Positions 27,247-39,600 of a stretch of 64,000 nucleotides of DNA are shown here, one piece after another. The notes under the pieces are model-generated. The model was not told the DNA's origin. It ran no database searches and saw only the letters and a program-made list of their open reading frames with translations. The stretch is taken from assembly GCA_013396635.1 (NCBI GenBank), contig WBMW01003829.1, positions 650,212 through 714,211 of the forward strand, given 5' to 3'. Positions within the stretch are counted from its first letter, which is position 1. Each line of letters opens with the position of its first letter. The position numbers were made by a program, and so were the translations under genes. Origin of the DNA: Penelope pileata. Its lineage: Eukaryota; Chordata; Aves; Galliformes; Cracidae.

Positions 27247-27430
27247 AATATTTATACACACATAAATAATTCATTTTTATATAAAGATTTTGTATAAAGT
27301 ACATATACTGTATACATAATAGATTGTGAATAGTAGATACATCTATAGACACAATGTACTATATACAATGTAAGGTTGTTTTATAGTTTATAAATTGTAT
27401 CTATCATATCTTAATATCACTTATATCAAT
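27247..27430. repeat. AT-rich low-complexity block
   Basis: About 180 bases are almost entirely A and T, with recurring TATA, ATAC and TATC words (ATATACTG, GTATACATAA, ACTATATACAATG). It looks like a decayed dinucleotide or tetranucleotide expansion. The composition shifts sharply from the GC-richer sequence on both sides. Confidence 0.75.
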
Positions 27431-30400
27431 CTATTTGCATTGATTCTGTTTCTCTGTAGCACACATTTGTCTGGTTTTATCGGGCTCTGCTTTTAACTGC
27501 AGGTTGTGTGATGTTGCTGCTGGACAGAACCTGAGCGCACGCTCTTCTGTTTGCCAAGGCACCGCTTGGGTCACTCCATCTTTCAGGCCTCAACAAGCCA
27601 TGCTTTCTTTTCTGACAGCTCTTATCCAGCATTCAAATGTCTTCCCCTACAGAAGGACTTAGGCTGATCTGATCTGAAGGAAATAACTGCAGTCTGGAGG
27701 GATGTGTGGAATAATTTGCAATACTGAGATAGCAGTACCTGTGGCTACTTTGTGCCTCAGCATTTTCCCAGTCTAGAGGCAATTACAGCAGCTGACCTCT
27801 GACCCGAGAGGAGAATTTACAGCCTGTTAGTATTTTCTAATTGTGACCACCAGCAATCTCAGCCCATCCACAGGTGACATAGTGGCCTTGAAATCCTGAC
27901 ATAGGTCAAAAGCTCTGTCACGTAAAATTGCCACTGATATTGCAGAGCTGTCTGGGAGATGTACTGGGCAAGTGGGACAGGGTGCATGGTGTTAGCATCT
28001 CCACGTGACTTTGCTCACCCTTGCAGTTGGTTATGGGTTGTAAAGGGCTTCATTTTTTTGATAGGATGAGTTACCCTTCGCTCTGACACATTCTTGTGAC
28101 CAGACCCAGCACAGCCCTGTCTGGCAGCTGCTCCTGCTGACAGCTCTTGTCACCACTTTGAAGAGAATTGTCCCTTTCTGGTTGTGGTGGGCCTCTCCTC
28201 CCTGCATCCCCCCAGCTGTTCATCCCGCTCCCAGCTGCTGGCTGAAGCAGATCCTGCATTTTTCTATTTGCTTATTTAAAAGCATTCCAGAACTGTTGAT
28301 GGAGAATTTAAATGTTTTACTGCATTGCTTGGGACAACAGGGATCCTTCGAGGCTGATACAAGCCCTCCATCCCTCCACGTTCTGCTGTCTGTCTTTGTA
28401 CTTGCATTTGAAATCCACGTTGTTTTGTTGACCCAGGTTGTTAACGGTGCTGTTGGCAAGATCAGATTCCTGTGTGCAACAATTGCTGTTAGAATCAAAT
28501 GTGCATGATACTGTTGACTTTAGGAACGCAGCATCTCTCAGTTAAATTGTGAAGGGGAAGGATGTTTTGCCAAGTGATTCATCATTTGCTGAGATTATGT
28601 TTTCTCTTCTCCTAGCCCTCCTATGCTCCACTATGAATGAACTTCAGGCACTCCTCTTGATAAAAGAGGAATCCGCCTAAAATGAAAGCTATAGAGCTAA
28701 GATTGTATGCCTTTAAAGTAGCACTGCAGCAGTATAGAGAAGTTAGTTCTTGTGAATTAATCCCTGAGCGAGCTGAACAGATAGAGTTTTGTTTTCTTTT
28801 CAGCTACAGGTCGTGTCATCTCAACCGATTCACTTTTTCCCCGGTGTGGAGTAAAAGTGACATTTTCTGTTTCCTTCTGTAATTCTTGATGTGAACACTC
28901 TGGGCTGGGGATTGCCACTTACCATGGCCGAGCCTGTGCTCATTTCTTGTGTCGCATGGCAATAACAGGTAGGCGATGAACACAGGATGCTTTTATCACC
29001 CTATACTATTAAAAGCCCTAATATAAGCGTTGCTATCCCAGCATAAACCTGTTCTGTTCAGTTTTCCTTGGTATAGCTCTCTGTGTTCTGTTGAGTTTGC
29101 TGAAGCTGAACCATAGGTAGTTATGTTGTCTGTCTACAGTGAATGATTTCCTGACTGAAGTGTAATGACAAAGTTTATTAAATATAGATCTCGTCCTAGT
29201 GTGTACACAAAGCCGAATGAATGCAATTAAGCTGTGTCATGGGTGAAGCCTAACTATAACAACAGGTAAAATCCTGCAGCCAGTTCTGCCTTTCAAATGG
29301 CACAGCCCTGCTGAGTGACGAATAATCCAGCACTTTGCTCCAGCTGAGGGATTTACTCAGTCGCCTTCTGTTCTCCAGGAGAAACTTTTTCAGGTAGATG
29401 CGCTTGGCAGCAGACGACTGGAGTGAGGAGGCATCCCGTGGCACGGAGCGCAGAGCTGCAGCTTCCCTGGGTGTCCTGCTGGCAGCACGTTTCCCCTCCC
29501 TGCCGCAGCGCAGCCCAACTTGCTGACCTTTGGTTTTGCACAGGCAGAAGTTGAATCGCGTATGGATGGATCCCAGCTGGTTGCATCTTTAAATAGTTGT
29601 GAGTGCTTGACTGGAAACAGTGTAGTTCAAAGGGGAGAAGTTTCTTGTCCACCCAGCATGCTTGGCTGGCTGCAGTGGCAATGGGGTTATAGGCTGGGGC
29701 TGCTGGGAGCGAGACCCTCGGGTCCCAGCCAGGCTGCAGCACTGAGTGTGTTCCCCAGGCAGTGGCCCAAAAGCTGCTGTATGGACCTGAAACAGAGGCT
29801 CTTCGCGTAAACCTCGCTCCTTGGGAACAGATCCAAGGCACAGCAACCTCTATGGGAGCATGGAGATGGTGTGTTCTACTGACAGCAGGCACGAATGTGG
29901 CCCGTTGTTTGGCATTGTGTAACGCAGGACACTTGTTAAGAGACAAACAATGACATTTCATTTTGAGCCTACAGACCTATTATTTACCAATGGCAAAGTG
30001 CCATGGTCTGCTCCCTGCTGCTGCAGAGCAAAGGTGGTGTGGCTCTGTGGGCTGCCTCGGGGTTGGTCATCCTTCGTGTGGGTATGTGGAGAGAAAAGCT
30101 GCTTTTGAGGCATTTCCCAGGCTTTGGTTTCTTTTGGTTTCAGTGCATCCAAAACAGGGAGGGAAGTGTTGGTTAGTATGGTGGGAGGCTGTTAGTTCTG
30201 CTGGAAGCACATAAGCAATTTTTCATAGGGTTTCAGTGCTTTCAGGACTGTAACTTTTCAGCAGTGGGCCTACTTGCAGCGTATTGAATTATCCAGCGGA
30301 AGCTTCTGACGATACCTACAGGTAGGGTTTCTGGTATTAGATAATGTTATCATTCCTTTAGCTCAGCAAAGCCTTTGGTTTTAGCTGTGAATTTTATGCC

Positions 30401-31239
30401 GTGCTTATCTATTGCATTCAGCTCACCATAGTAATCCTCTGCTCTCGTTTCTAAAATTGGGCTTCACTGACATGTCATGGAGTTCCTCTGCGTGCTGCAG
30501 TTAGCTGAACAATGAATGCGCAAAGCCAGCCTCTTACTGAGAGTATTTTCTTTGAAAGACACGACAAGATCTAGAAATTGTTTTTATCAAGCCACAAAAC
30601 GCTATCGGCTTATTCATTAAAAAATGAGCAGATAGCGGATGAAGCTTTGGCTGTGCAACAAGACATCCCGTAGGAGGAAGGCAGTGCCTGTAGCATTGGC
30701 CAGTTTACCGCACAGAGCTGGAGTGCTCGGTGCTGTCTGGCTGTTCCTGCAGCCCGTGGGGTTCAGAGGGAAGGAGTGATCCATCTCGCAGGGGGCCAAC
30801 CCCCAACCTGGTGACTTGGAAGCAGTGCTGCGAGCTGCCTCGCAGATCCCTCCCACCTGCAGGTATTTCTCCTGGAATGGAGCAGCTGCCCACAGTGCTG
30901 CCTGCTTTAAGCCAGTTTGGCTAACAAATGTGCCTAAGATGTTACTTTCTTTTAAAACACTTCACGTTTAGCATTTCAAGCAGCTAAACCATTTCCTCAG
31001 ACACAGGTTATTTGTTGTGGAAACTGTGCTGGTTGGGAAGACTGACACAGACGGTGAGAGGGCCGAGCACGCAGGCAGTGTGTACCATAGGCACTGTCTG
31101 TTAGCACCCCAGCGTAGCGCTAGGGAGGCTGAAGGAGACATTTGTTCGGCACGTGCCTGTATTTGGGTTGACTTTTCGTGTGGACAAACTTACTGTGAGA
31201 CTTCTCCTTGAATAGGAATCTTAAAATGACAATTGTTAT
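27431..31239. other. Non-coding stretch, no gene recognised
   Basis: The sequence is unique, with two GC-richer patches (about 29400-30200 and 30650-30900). The first gives a 202-codon minus-strand open frame (29353-29961) rich in Ala, Ser, Gln and Cys with no recognisable domain, and I read it as chance. No transposon or RNA gene is recognised. Confidence 0.7.
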
Positions 31240-31500
31240 GTTTAACAATCTTTAAAAATATTTGCTTGCACTTGAAATCTGGAGTAGTTAAAATAATACT
31301 GCTATGAGCTCAATGTGTCTGTACGTTAGTTTTAATTTATTGCAGGCTTGATTAATGCTAATTTGTAGATGTAAAAGGACTTCTTTCAGTAACTTTCCTG
31401 TAATAACTGAGAAGAATAAATGTCCTCATTTAATATTTACGTAGGTGTGCTAGTAATAGACATCCTACATCCTAATTATATAAGAAATCAAAGCGCCTGT
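31240..31500. promoter_or_regulatory. Candidate conserved enhancer-like element
   Basis: This repeat-free AT-rich stretch has clustered homeodomain cores (GATTAATGCTAATTTG near 31350) and a forkhead-like AATATTTAC (near 31432). It lacks CpG, long homopolymers and coding signal. The texture resembles vertebrate enhancer elements; conservation cannot be judged here. Confidence 0.25.
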
Positions 31501-32189
31501 GCTGACATGAGATCATATACACTTGTAGGATAAGAAGCAGAGAGAGGTAATCAGCTCTCAAACAGCTCTAATTTTACCTACTTGCATTAATATCTCCTGA
31601 GATGACCAACCCTATTTTACGACACATTGATTTCCCCTGGTTGGTCATGATACGTGGTTTACTGTTTTTGGATAAGATTCTGTTGCCGTCCTGCTCAGGA
31701 TTTCTCAGGTTGCTTACAGGTTGCGCTTCCTCCCTTTCTCCCCTAAAGGTGATAATAGGGTCACATACTTATTCTTAATGAGTTTGTTCTTTAACCCATC
31801 TTAACTGCCAAGGTATCAGTTAGAGAATTGTTTGACATGGGATATTTTTCTTAAGTTTGATACCTGTGGTTTTGAAATCCAGAAAATAAATCCATCCTGT
31901 ATTTGTTCAATAAACCAGGAAATAATTAGCTGGCTTCTGGTGTATAGTTTTAGGGAATAATTCTGAAATGAACCAGACCTGTTTATGGGAGAACTTTACT
32001 TGTGAGAGGGGAATGGTGCTGACTTCAGTGGATTTTAATTTGGTAGAGGGAGTGAGCGCCTTTAGAAGTAGAGAGCTCGCTGTAACTGCCCGCGCATTTT
32101 GAAGCTGTCCTGGTCCAGAGCCTTTCTAACTTCATTCATTGCGGATGTTTCCTTTAGGAAGATGGTTTTTTTAAAGGCACAGGTAGCTG

Positions 32190-32480
32190 TTTTCTAGCGA
32201 GTGTAGGCTGTAAATGGCTTTTTGTGCCTTTGAAATCTCAGCTACAGTTCGTGAAATGGAGGAACTGCCATTGATTTATGCAGTGTCTTATCATTCAGTA
32301 GCAAAGATCAATTGTTAAATGTTTTTAAAGCACCACGTTATAATTGAAAATTACTGTTGTCTAATATCAAGATAAACGGGGACTGCAAGGACTAATTTGG
32401 AGGATGGAAAACAATTGCATTTTTCAAAGGCTTTGTGGCACAAATTTGCACACAAAAGATGAGAGAGGGTGAAGCAACTA
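32190..32480. promoter_or_regulatory. Candidate conserved enhancer-like element
   Basis: This repeat-free AT-rich stretch contains a SOX-like ATTGTTAAATG (near 32311), AACAATTGCATTTTTC (near 32410) and several AAAT and AATT cores. There is no coding signal. It is proposed on texture alone. Confidence 0.2.
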
Positions 32481-32608
32481 AATGACGTAGAATCTCATGT
32501 GCTATTAAAATCTTTTTTATTTTGGTTAGGTGTTGATGCTACTTTGAAGTAAATCCTTGGAATCTTTGTTTTTTTAAAACATTTTATGTCTTTTAAGTAA
32601 AGCTCTCT

Positions 32609-32626
32609 GCTTTGCTTTGCTTTGCT
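32609..32626. repeat. (GCTTT)3 pentanucleotide repeat
   Basis: Three perfect GCTTT units are followed by a partial fourth. The same unit occurs three times again at 47761-47775. Confidence 0.9.
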
Positions 32627-35158
32627 CTCATTTGAGTCAATGCAATGTTGGAGTAGCTAAATTGTTGTTGCTTTTAATGAAGATAAATTATAGTCAGAGC
32701 AGGATTTCCCCTTGAATGAGGGTTGGTGGTTTGGTTCTATTTGGCTTTCATGATTTCAGTGACTGTAATGGCCTGATTCAAGATAGCCACCCAACTTCAG
32801 TGTGCAGAGTCAGGACAGAGGTTATGTTATGCTCTTAGTCCTCTCCTGGGCAGGGAGGGACGTTGGTGGATCCACAGCGCATCCTGAGGAGGGCTGGGCA
32901 GGAGTGGAGGCCAATGGGATTCAGTAGGTGTGGAGAGCAAGGTGGCTGCGTGCTGAACTAATTGCTTGGATGCAATGAGCCAGTTCTGTTCCCAGCTGGA
33001 TGGCAGGTTACAAGGGACAAGCTGATTTCACAAGGTGTTCTTCAATGGGAGCAGTAGTGTGGCATTTGCTCTGCAAACTGTTTCCGTCGGCTCATGGTGA
33101 GGCAGTTTTCAGTGTGGTAGGAGGTGCTGAAATGCTGCTGCGTAGTGTCTGTCTGCTGCAGGGTGAGTCCTCGTCCGTGCTGAGAAGTGTCTGACCGGGC
33201 AGTGAGTGCCCTCAGCTGCCATGGGTGCTTGTAGTGCACCTCGACTGTGAGACTAACACCGGCTTGGAGGGGAATCTAAATGGCAATGAAATGAAACTAG
33301 GTAGCATGGATGGAAAAGGGAAGGTGCACGTTGTATTGTTCAGTGCCAGAGTGCCCGTGAGCTCTGACCAGGCAGGCTGCTGTTCACAGTGCTGCAGGTG
33401 CACCTCACGACAGCAAAACCTTGGGCTGGGACTGGAGTGTTCATGTCCTAACTGCTTTGTGACCACGTTTTCAGTTTTAATAAATATTACATCCAAAGGG
33501 CAATACTTTATCTTAATGGGAGAAGTGTTGCACAGCTGCTCTTACTGTGGGCCCTGCTTCATCCTCCCACACATGCATGCACACAGACAGCAGCCCGTGC
33601 TGGCTGACAAGGTGAGATCGGTGCTGGGCATCAGCTGAGGAATTTTGTTGTTCAAATGGCATTTAGAAGGCTTCTGAATTTAATAGTCAAAGTAATAGAC
33701 TCTATGCAAAGAATACTTTTGTCAGGATCTTAAAACTCTTCAAAATAAACCTTATGTTACACAAAGGCATTGTTACACGCTGACTAATAACAAAAAGTTG
33801 CTGATACGAAATATCAGTCTGCTGGATGCTTCACTTTTTGAGATTATTCCTATGGCATATGACAGAATGGATTGGATGAGAGGAGGGGAGAGAAACAACT
33901 TGCACCTGGGGTCAGGCAGTGTAGCTGTGCTTGTCAGTGCAGCTCTGTGGAGCTGGTGGGGCTGTGCTTCAGGTGCAGAGGAACTGGAAAAGAATGAACG
34001 CTTACAATGTTTTGCTCCAAATCACTTGTGCATCCATGCTGTCAGAGATTTGCTGTGAGGTTTCTCCTCTCCTAAGTAGAGCTGGTAGAACGCCTCGTCT
34101 CCAAATGCTGGAGATGGTAATTTTGTTTTTCTTTTTGTTAGAAGAGATTGCTTAGATCATCAAAAAAACAGCTTTTATAAAACACCCATGGTTTCCAAAG
34201 AAATATTGTGAGGATACGCCGGAAATTATGGAACTGTTCCTTTTTTGGGCCACCAAAGTGAAAACGTTTCCTTTTTCAGCAAGAAAATATTTTCTTATTA
34301 AAATCTGACAACACGTTGTTTTTCATCAGAATTTCTTGTGGGAAAAAATCTTGCTTATCAGCTCTTCTCATAACCCAGGAAAAAGGGCTTCTGGGCTTGC
34401 AGCTCCTGCTCTGCTATGTGCAGCTTGACCAGAAACATCAGTGCCTCGCGGCCTGCTGAGCAGATGGCTGCGTCCTTTGGCAGCACCGTGGCTGGAGAAG
34501 GCCAGGCCTTTGGGTGCACAGAGGCTGGGTCAGCCTGCCCTGCCTGTACCCACTGGGTGCATGAAGGAGGCATTTCCTCTCTTGCATCCTTCGGTCACCA
34601 CTGGTGCAGCATCACCGCTCCTGCAGTCGGTCCCTGCATCGGTTTGTGTGGGCTGGGGCAGTGCTTCAGCACCTACCATCAGTTGACCTTGCCAGTTTTA
34701 ACCTAGCAACATGTCTCGGTGAGGTTTTTACAAGGTACTGACTGCGTGCTACCTACCCATGGCAAAAAGGTACCTTCCTTGGCAGGGAAGACAAAGCGTG
34801 TAGGTGTAAAGCTGCCAGCACTCCGGCAGCAAATGACTTGGGAAGTGACACGCTGATTATGTGGGTGGTGGAGATACGTCTGCGCTGCGATTTGGCTATG
34901 TACAGAATGGGTACGCTTAAAAGCTACAGCAGAAGTTGTGGGTTGGTTGAGGGTGTTCTTTTTTTCTTTAATTCTTGTTTTAATCATTCATTCTTGTTCA
35001 AAAGAACAAGGGGGAGAGGCAGTAGTTCACCGCAAAGTAGCTGTTTCCATCTGGAAAAATCTATTCTGTCCTCGCTCTGATTTCCTATTTACTTATTTAA
35101 AGAGAAATGTGAAAATGACTTCGGAAAATGCAAAATGTTGATGATGTTTTTCAGATGG

Positions 35159-35173
35159 GGTGGTGGTGGTGGT
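35159..35173. repeat. (GGT)5 trinucleotide repeat
   Basis: Five perfect GGT units, with flanking GG and GTTGG. Confidence 0.92.
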
Positions 35174-36239
35174 GTTGGCAATAAATATTTAAAACTTAAA
35201 AATAACTCATGAACGGTGCACCAAAAGTTTTTGGCTCTGGTTTTTATTTCACTTTAAAACTGATTTTGTAGAGCAGGTGCTCTTACCCTGTTCTTGTCTT
35301 GGGCAGCTGAAGATGGGCAGGAGTGTGAAGAAGGCCTGGTGGTGGCTTCCTGAAGAAGTTTGGCTTTTGCAGACTGTTGTTGCTGACAGGATAGCTGCCT
35401 GCTCTTGGTGTTCAGCTTGCTTTGTGCTGATGTGTTGTGGGTATATGTATGAAAAGCACTCGGAGCTCACTGTATTCATTCCTTGATGTGCTGCCTGTTG
35501 TAAATCTACATGTTAACAAACTGCCTGGGCCTCTTTGAATTGTGCAGGGCGAGGGGTTGTTCTCAGCCCCCTCCCAGTCTTCCCTGCTAGCAGGAGGGCT
35601 GGAAGGTGAGCCACAGGAATGCTCCCAGGTCTGTGGGGCTGGAAATGGATTTTCTGCTTTCGTTGGCTAGCAGGGAGGATATTGCCATTCTTCATTTTGC
35701 ACAATAACAATTAGCATAAACTCATTTGATTGTGCTGCTCAATTAGAGTTATTAGTAAAGAGTGAAGCGCTGCTGGGGGTAGGTTCAGGGTGCTGTGCTT
35801 GGCACGGTCCAATGCTGAGCGGGGCTGGCAGCAGGCGAGGTGTTTCTCATCTCTCCAGGCAGGGTCACAGCTTTCTACATGCTCAATTATTTATTGACTT
35901 TGTTTAATGAAGCTGAGTAATGTCAAAGCTGACAAAGTAGTCCTGAAGGGATGGGGAGAGGTGAAGAGGGAGGGAAGCAGGGATGGCTGTGATGATGCTG
36001 AGGAGCTCCTGGTGGAAAGAATGTAATAAGGTGGTTTGTGGCTAGCTCCTCTTGTTCTCCATTCCTCCATGCATTTCACACTAATCTTACTGCTCAAAAG
36101 TAGAGACTGGGACTGAGATGACTGGAGTTTAAGTAGCAGCTATGGTCATGCTTCCAGCCACTGCCCATCGGTCAGTCTATTTCTAAGGTGACTGTTTAAA
36201 ACTGCAGGTTTTCAGAGATGGCAGTAGTTCTCTTTTCCC

Positions 36240-36252
36240 TTTTTTTTTTTTT
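36240..36252. repeat. T13 tract next to a CTTCAG string
   Basis: The T run is preceded by pyrimidines and followed by CTTCAG, which together look like a strong 3' splice-site polypyrimidine tract on the plus strand. The 30-odd codons behind it are open in one frame but end in a stop with no recognisable domain or clear donor, so I list only the tract. Confidence 0.85.
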
Positions 36253-36600
36253 CTTCAGTGTACAGTAGAATTTATAGATGCTTTCTGGCTTTTTAGTTTA
36301 CTTTTTCGAATGCACTTAGCTCCAGGGAATATATACAGTGAAATTGTCTAAAGTGGTTGGAGTTTTTATTAAGATACTCCATCCCATGGACAAGAACATG
36401 TCTTTAAGTTCTTGAGTTCAAGTTTTGTCTGGGCATGAGACCAAGGACTGCAAATTTACATCCAATCGTATATCTGATCCTATGTTAAACACATCCAGAT
36501 GGTGGGTGATATTCTAATGTTAACAATCTGCTTCTCCTCCCTCTGCTGCCTTCCAAGAAGTTGCTGACAACTCTTTCTGACAGTCTTTTTTAAGTAAATG

Positions 36601-39600
36601 AGATCAAGTATATCGAAGGTCTTTTATAGCAACAACCCCTGCGAAAGGTTAGACTTTGCAGTATTCCTGCAGAACGCTTTCCTGCATTGCTGGGATTTTG
36701 GTTCATGCTGGCTGCAAACTCTTTCATCTCTATTATGCAGATCAGCCGATGTTATTCCAGTTCCTCGCAAGGATGCGGAAATTAAACATTCTTCCTTTAT
36801 GACCTGAATATAAAAGAAACTGAGTCTGTCTTTTGACAAAGATAATTTTGTTTGTTTTCATCTAATGATTGCTCTGATCTTACTGCATTTCAGCTCTTTA
36901 ACTCCTTATGTCTCCGAAGTTAGTATGGCAGTATGGTAGCTTTTATGCTTACACAGAGCCTGTTTTTTAGGTAGAGATTAAGAGATGTGTTTCAATTTGC
37001 ACCATTGATACCCAACAATTTGCAAAGATGCTGTCCTTGGTTACAGACTTCTTCCCTTGGGGTGGGCTACTGTGCAGGTAGGGTAGGGCAGCCTCCCAGC
37101 CCGGGCCCCTGGTGCCATGCACAGAACCTCAGCACTGCATGCAGCCATGGGAAAGCAGTGCCCTCTCAGCTGGGCAGCCCTTGTGCGACCCTTAGTTCTT
37201 TCCACAACAAATGTGTGGTAACGTTAATTAGCTGTTAGTCAAGAGATCCTCCAAAGGAAAGTGTAAAGTGTGTTTCCTGGTGTGTAACATTTGTTTTATT
37301 GCATAGGAATAGAGTTCTTGAGGAGCGCTGCCAATTTCATAGAAATGTCTCCAGTGTTTAAAAATGATTCATTTGAAAATGGCGCTTGCATACCCTGGGT
37401 TCTCCCTCCTACTTCACAAGGAATGATACCTGCAAGTCTGCAGATGCTGTTCACTGCTGTTGGACTAGCTGCATACACATCTCTATCTCATGCTGGGGTT
37501 TCCATCCACCTGGAGAAGCGAGCTGCAGGTGGGCCAGGTCAGAGCTCAGAAGCCCTGCTGGATATTTACCCTGAGCTGGCAGGGCTTCCCGGCTGCTTGA
37601 AGGTGGGCAGCAGCTCTCCAGCACTCACAGCACTGGGTAATTCCCCCGTCAGGAAGAAGAATGTGCTCTTCTAATCCCGGCATAGGGGTTTCACACACAA
37701 AACTTACTCTTTACTTGACTTTGTTCTTTGCATAGAAATAGACATGGCTCTATAGGGTCATATTCCCAGTCCATCGCACAGGATTGTGAATGCCCCCTAT
37801 CAGCAGCAGTTAGACATGTGCATCGTGCCAGCTTCAGGCTCAGCACTGCCTGTTGTCACCTTCACAGCTTGAGCATGGTCTGTACCGAGACCAACCCATG
37901 ATGGGCTCTGAGGGGTTGCAGGAGACTGTGATGTCAGGTCCACAAAGAGTTAAAATTCTGTTTGTTTTCTGGAGATGGGCTACATGCAACTCTTTCTGTC
38001 AAACTGGAGCTATGATGCACTGGCACCAATGTGTCATCTCTCTGACAGCGGGATTTGTACCGAAGGAGTATGGATTTATTCGTTCCTAGCCTCTCAGGGT
38101 GGCACAGCTCAGCCTGTCAATTAAGAGTGACTTTTCAGTTTAAAACTAATTCGTACTGATTGAATTCAAACCTGGGACCACAGTTAACTCATAAAGCTCA
38201 AAACCTTCCTGCAGCTCTGGGAAGTTGTGCTTTTACGATGGGAATTAGAGGCATTGCATTTATGATACATCAGAACTTTCCTAATCATGGAGGAGGAAAC
38301 TCACTGCAGTCTACACAGCGAGCTGCCTTGGCTCGTCAGCTCCCAAAAAGGTGGCTGCACTTCAGCTGCTCCCTGCAAGCTTTTCAAACTAATCCCCATT
38401 ACTGCAATAGCGTGCTTAATTCTTTCCTTTAACGTAGGCCGTTTGTTGAGCAAGTTTTGCATCACTTGGTTTGTCTCCCTGAACAAAGCTGAGCTCAGTG
38501 GGCCCTAACAGCACAGAAGTGCAGCGAGCTGCAGGCAGTCTGTGGGTAGGTGGCTGGGATTTGCCTGCCTGTGTGGTGCCAGGGGAGGGTGGATTGGGGA
38601 CAGCCAGAAAAAACACTTAAAGAGGGGGTCAAAAATAGCCTTATCCGTTCCCCTTTTTTTTTTTCCTGTGTACATCTTTGCTCTGTCTCCTGCTGTGAAA
38701 GATTTACTGATTCTCCTGCATGCAAATGTCAAAGTAAAATTCCTGTAAACTTTTATTAGCTGGAAGGGAGTCTGTTTTGTTGCTAACAGGCTGGACTGGA
38801 AGTTGGGAGCCTGGGACTTGTTTTACAGACTAGATACAGACATCCCAGGTAATTCAGAAAAGTCACTTTAACCTTCTTTGCATCAGGTCTTGATCTCTAA
38901 TTTGGGATTACTATTGCTGCCCTTCTCTCTTCCTTCATGTCTTGTCCAAGTTGGTGCCTTTTTGAGACAGTGCTGCAACTGATGTCATGTGGGCCTCATG
39001 GAGACCCTGTAGTCATAACTTCTAACAAAAATAGGAATTGCATCCAAAAAGCAGAGAAGGCAATGACTTTCTTGGAGAGCAGACTCTATTAGAAAGTTTA
39101 TAGTTATTTGACTGCCAGTGAAAAAACAACTTTTCATCTCTTTGTGAGGTGTGGGAGTACCATATGCCAAACCAAAGCTCATCATTTGAAAATGTCAGAA
39201 AGTTTCTTCTAGGTTGTTTCTAGCTCGTGGTTTTTATTTGTGTTCTCCACGGAATCAGCTGGCGGCCAGTTGGCATGAGTGCTTGTCTGCAGGCAGCTTT
39301 CTGAGTATTTCATTTGTCTGCTTCATGCTCTCATACAATTAGTTAGAAAAGGTGGCAATGTGAACTGAGGAAAAGGAGTTTTCTGATTTCCTTCACTGTT
39401 TTTGCTATTGCTTGTAGCCTAACACCTGAGCAAGCAGCAAACAGTGCAGTTGGACTACAAAGTGCTTAGTTGTACAGCCTCCAGGTGACACTGCCTGAAC
39501 TGCTGCCTTCTTTAAAAATAAGGTTCTTTTCCACAGGATAAATAAAGACCTAGGGAATTTCAGGCAGCATGACATGACCAACTAAAGAGTGATTTGGAGC

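Larger units (their letters stand above)
31501..36600. other. Non-coding stretch, no gene recognised
   Basis: Mostly unique sequence. It includes (GCTTT)3 at 32609-32626, (GGT)5 at 35159-35173, a T13 run at 36240-36252, two short copies of a possible ancient repeat tail (about 32013-32040 and 32746-32780) and a GC-richer patch at about 34380-34690. No gene is recognised. Confidence 0.7.

Noticed and set aside
29353..29961. 202-codon minus-strand open frame
   Set aside because: Its composition follows the GC-richer DNA, other frames are open over the same span, and there is no domain or conserved motif.
31602..31648. Inverted repeat ATGACCAACC / GGTTGGTCAT with a 27-base loop
   Set aside because: Ten-base arms with loops of this size are expected a few times in 64 kb by chance.
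34993..35010. Hairpin CTTGTTC-AAAA-GAACAAG
   Set aside because: Seven-base arms are common by chance in a window of this size.
36240..36345. Possible exon behind a strong polypyrimidine tract and CTTCAG
   Set aside because: The 30-odd open codons have no recognisable protein content, end in a stop and lack a clear donor site.
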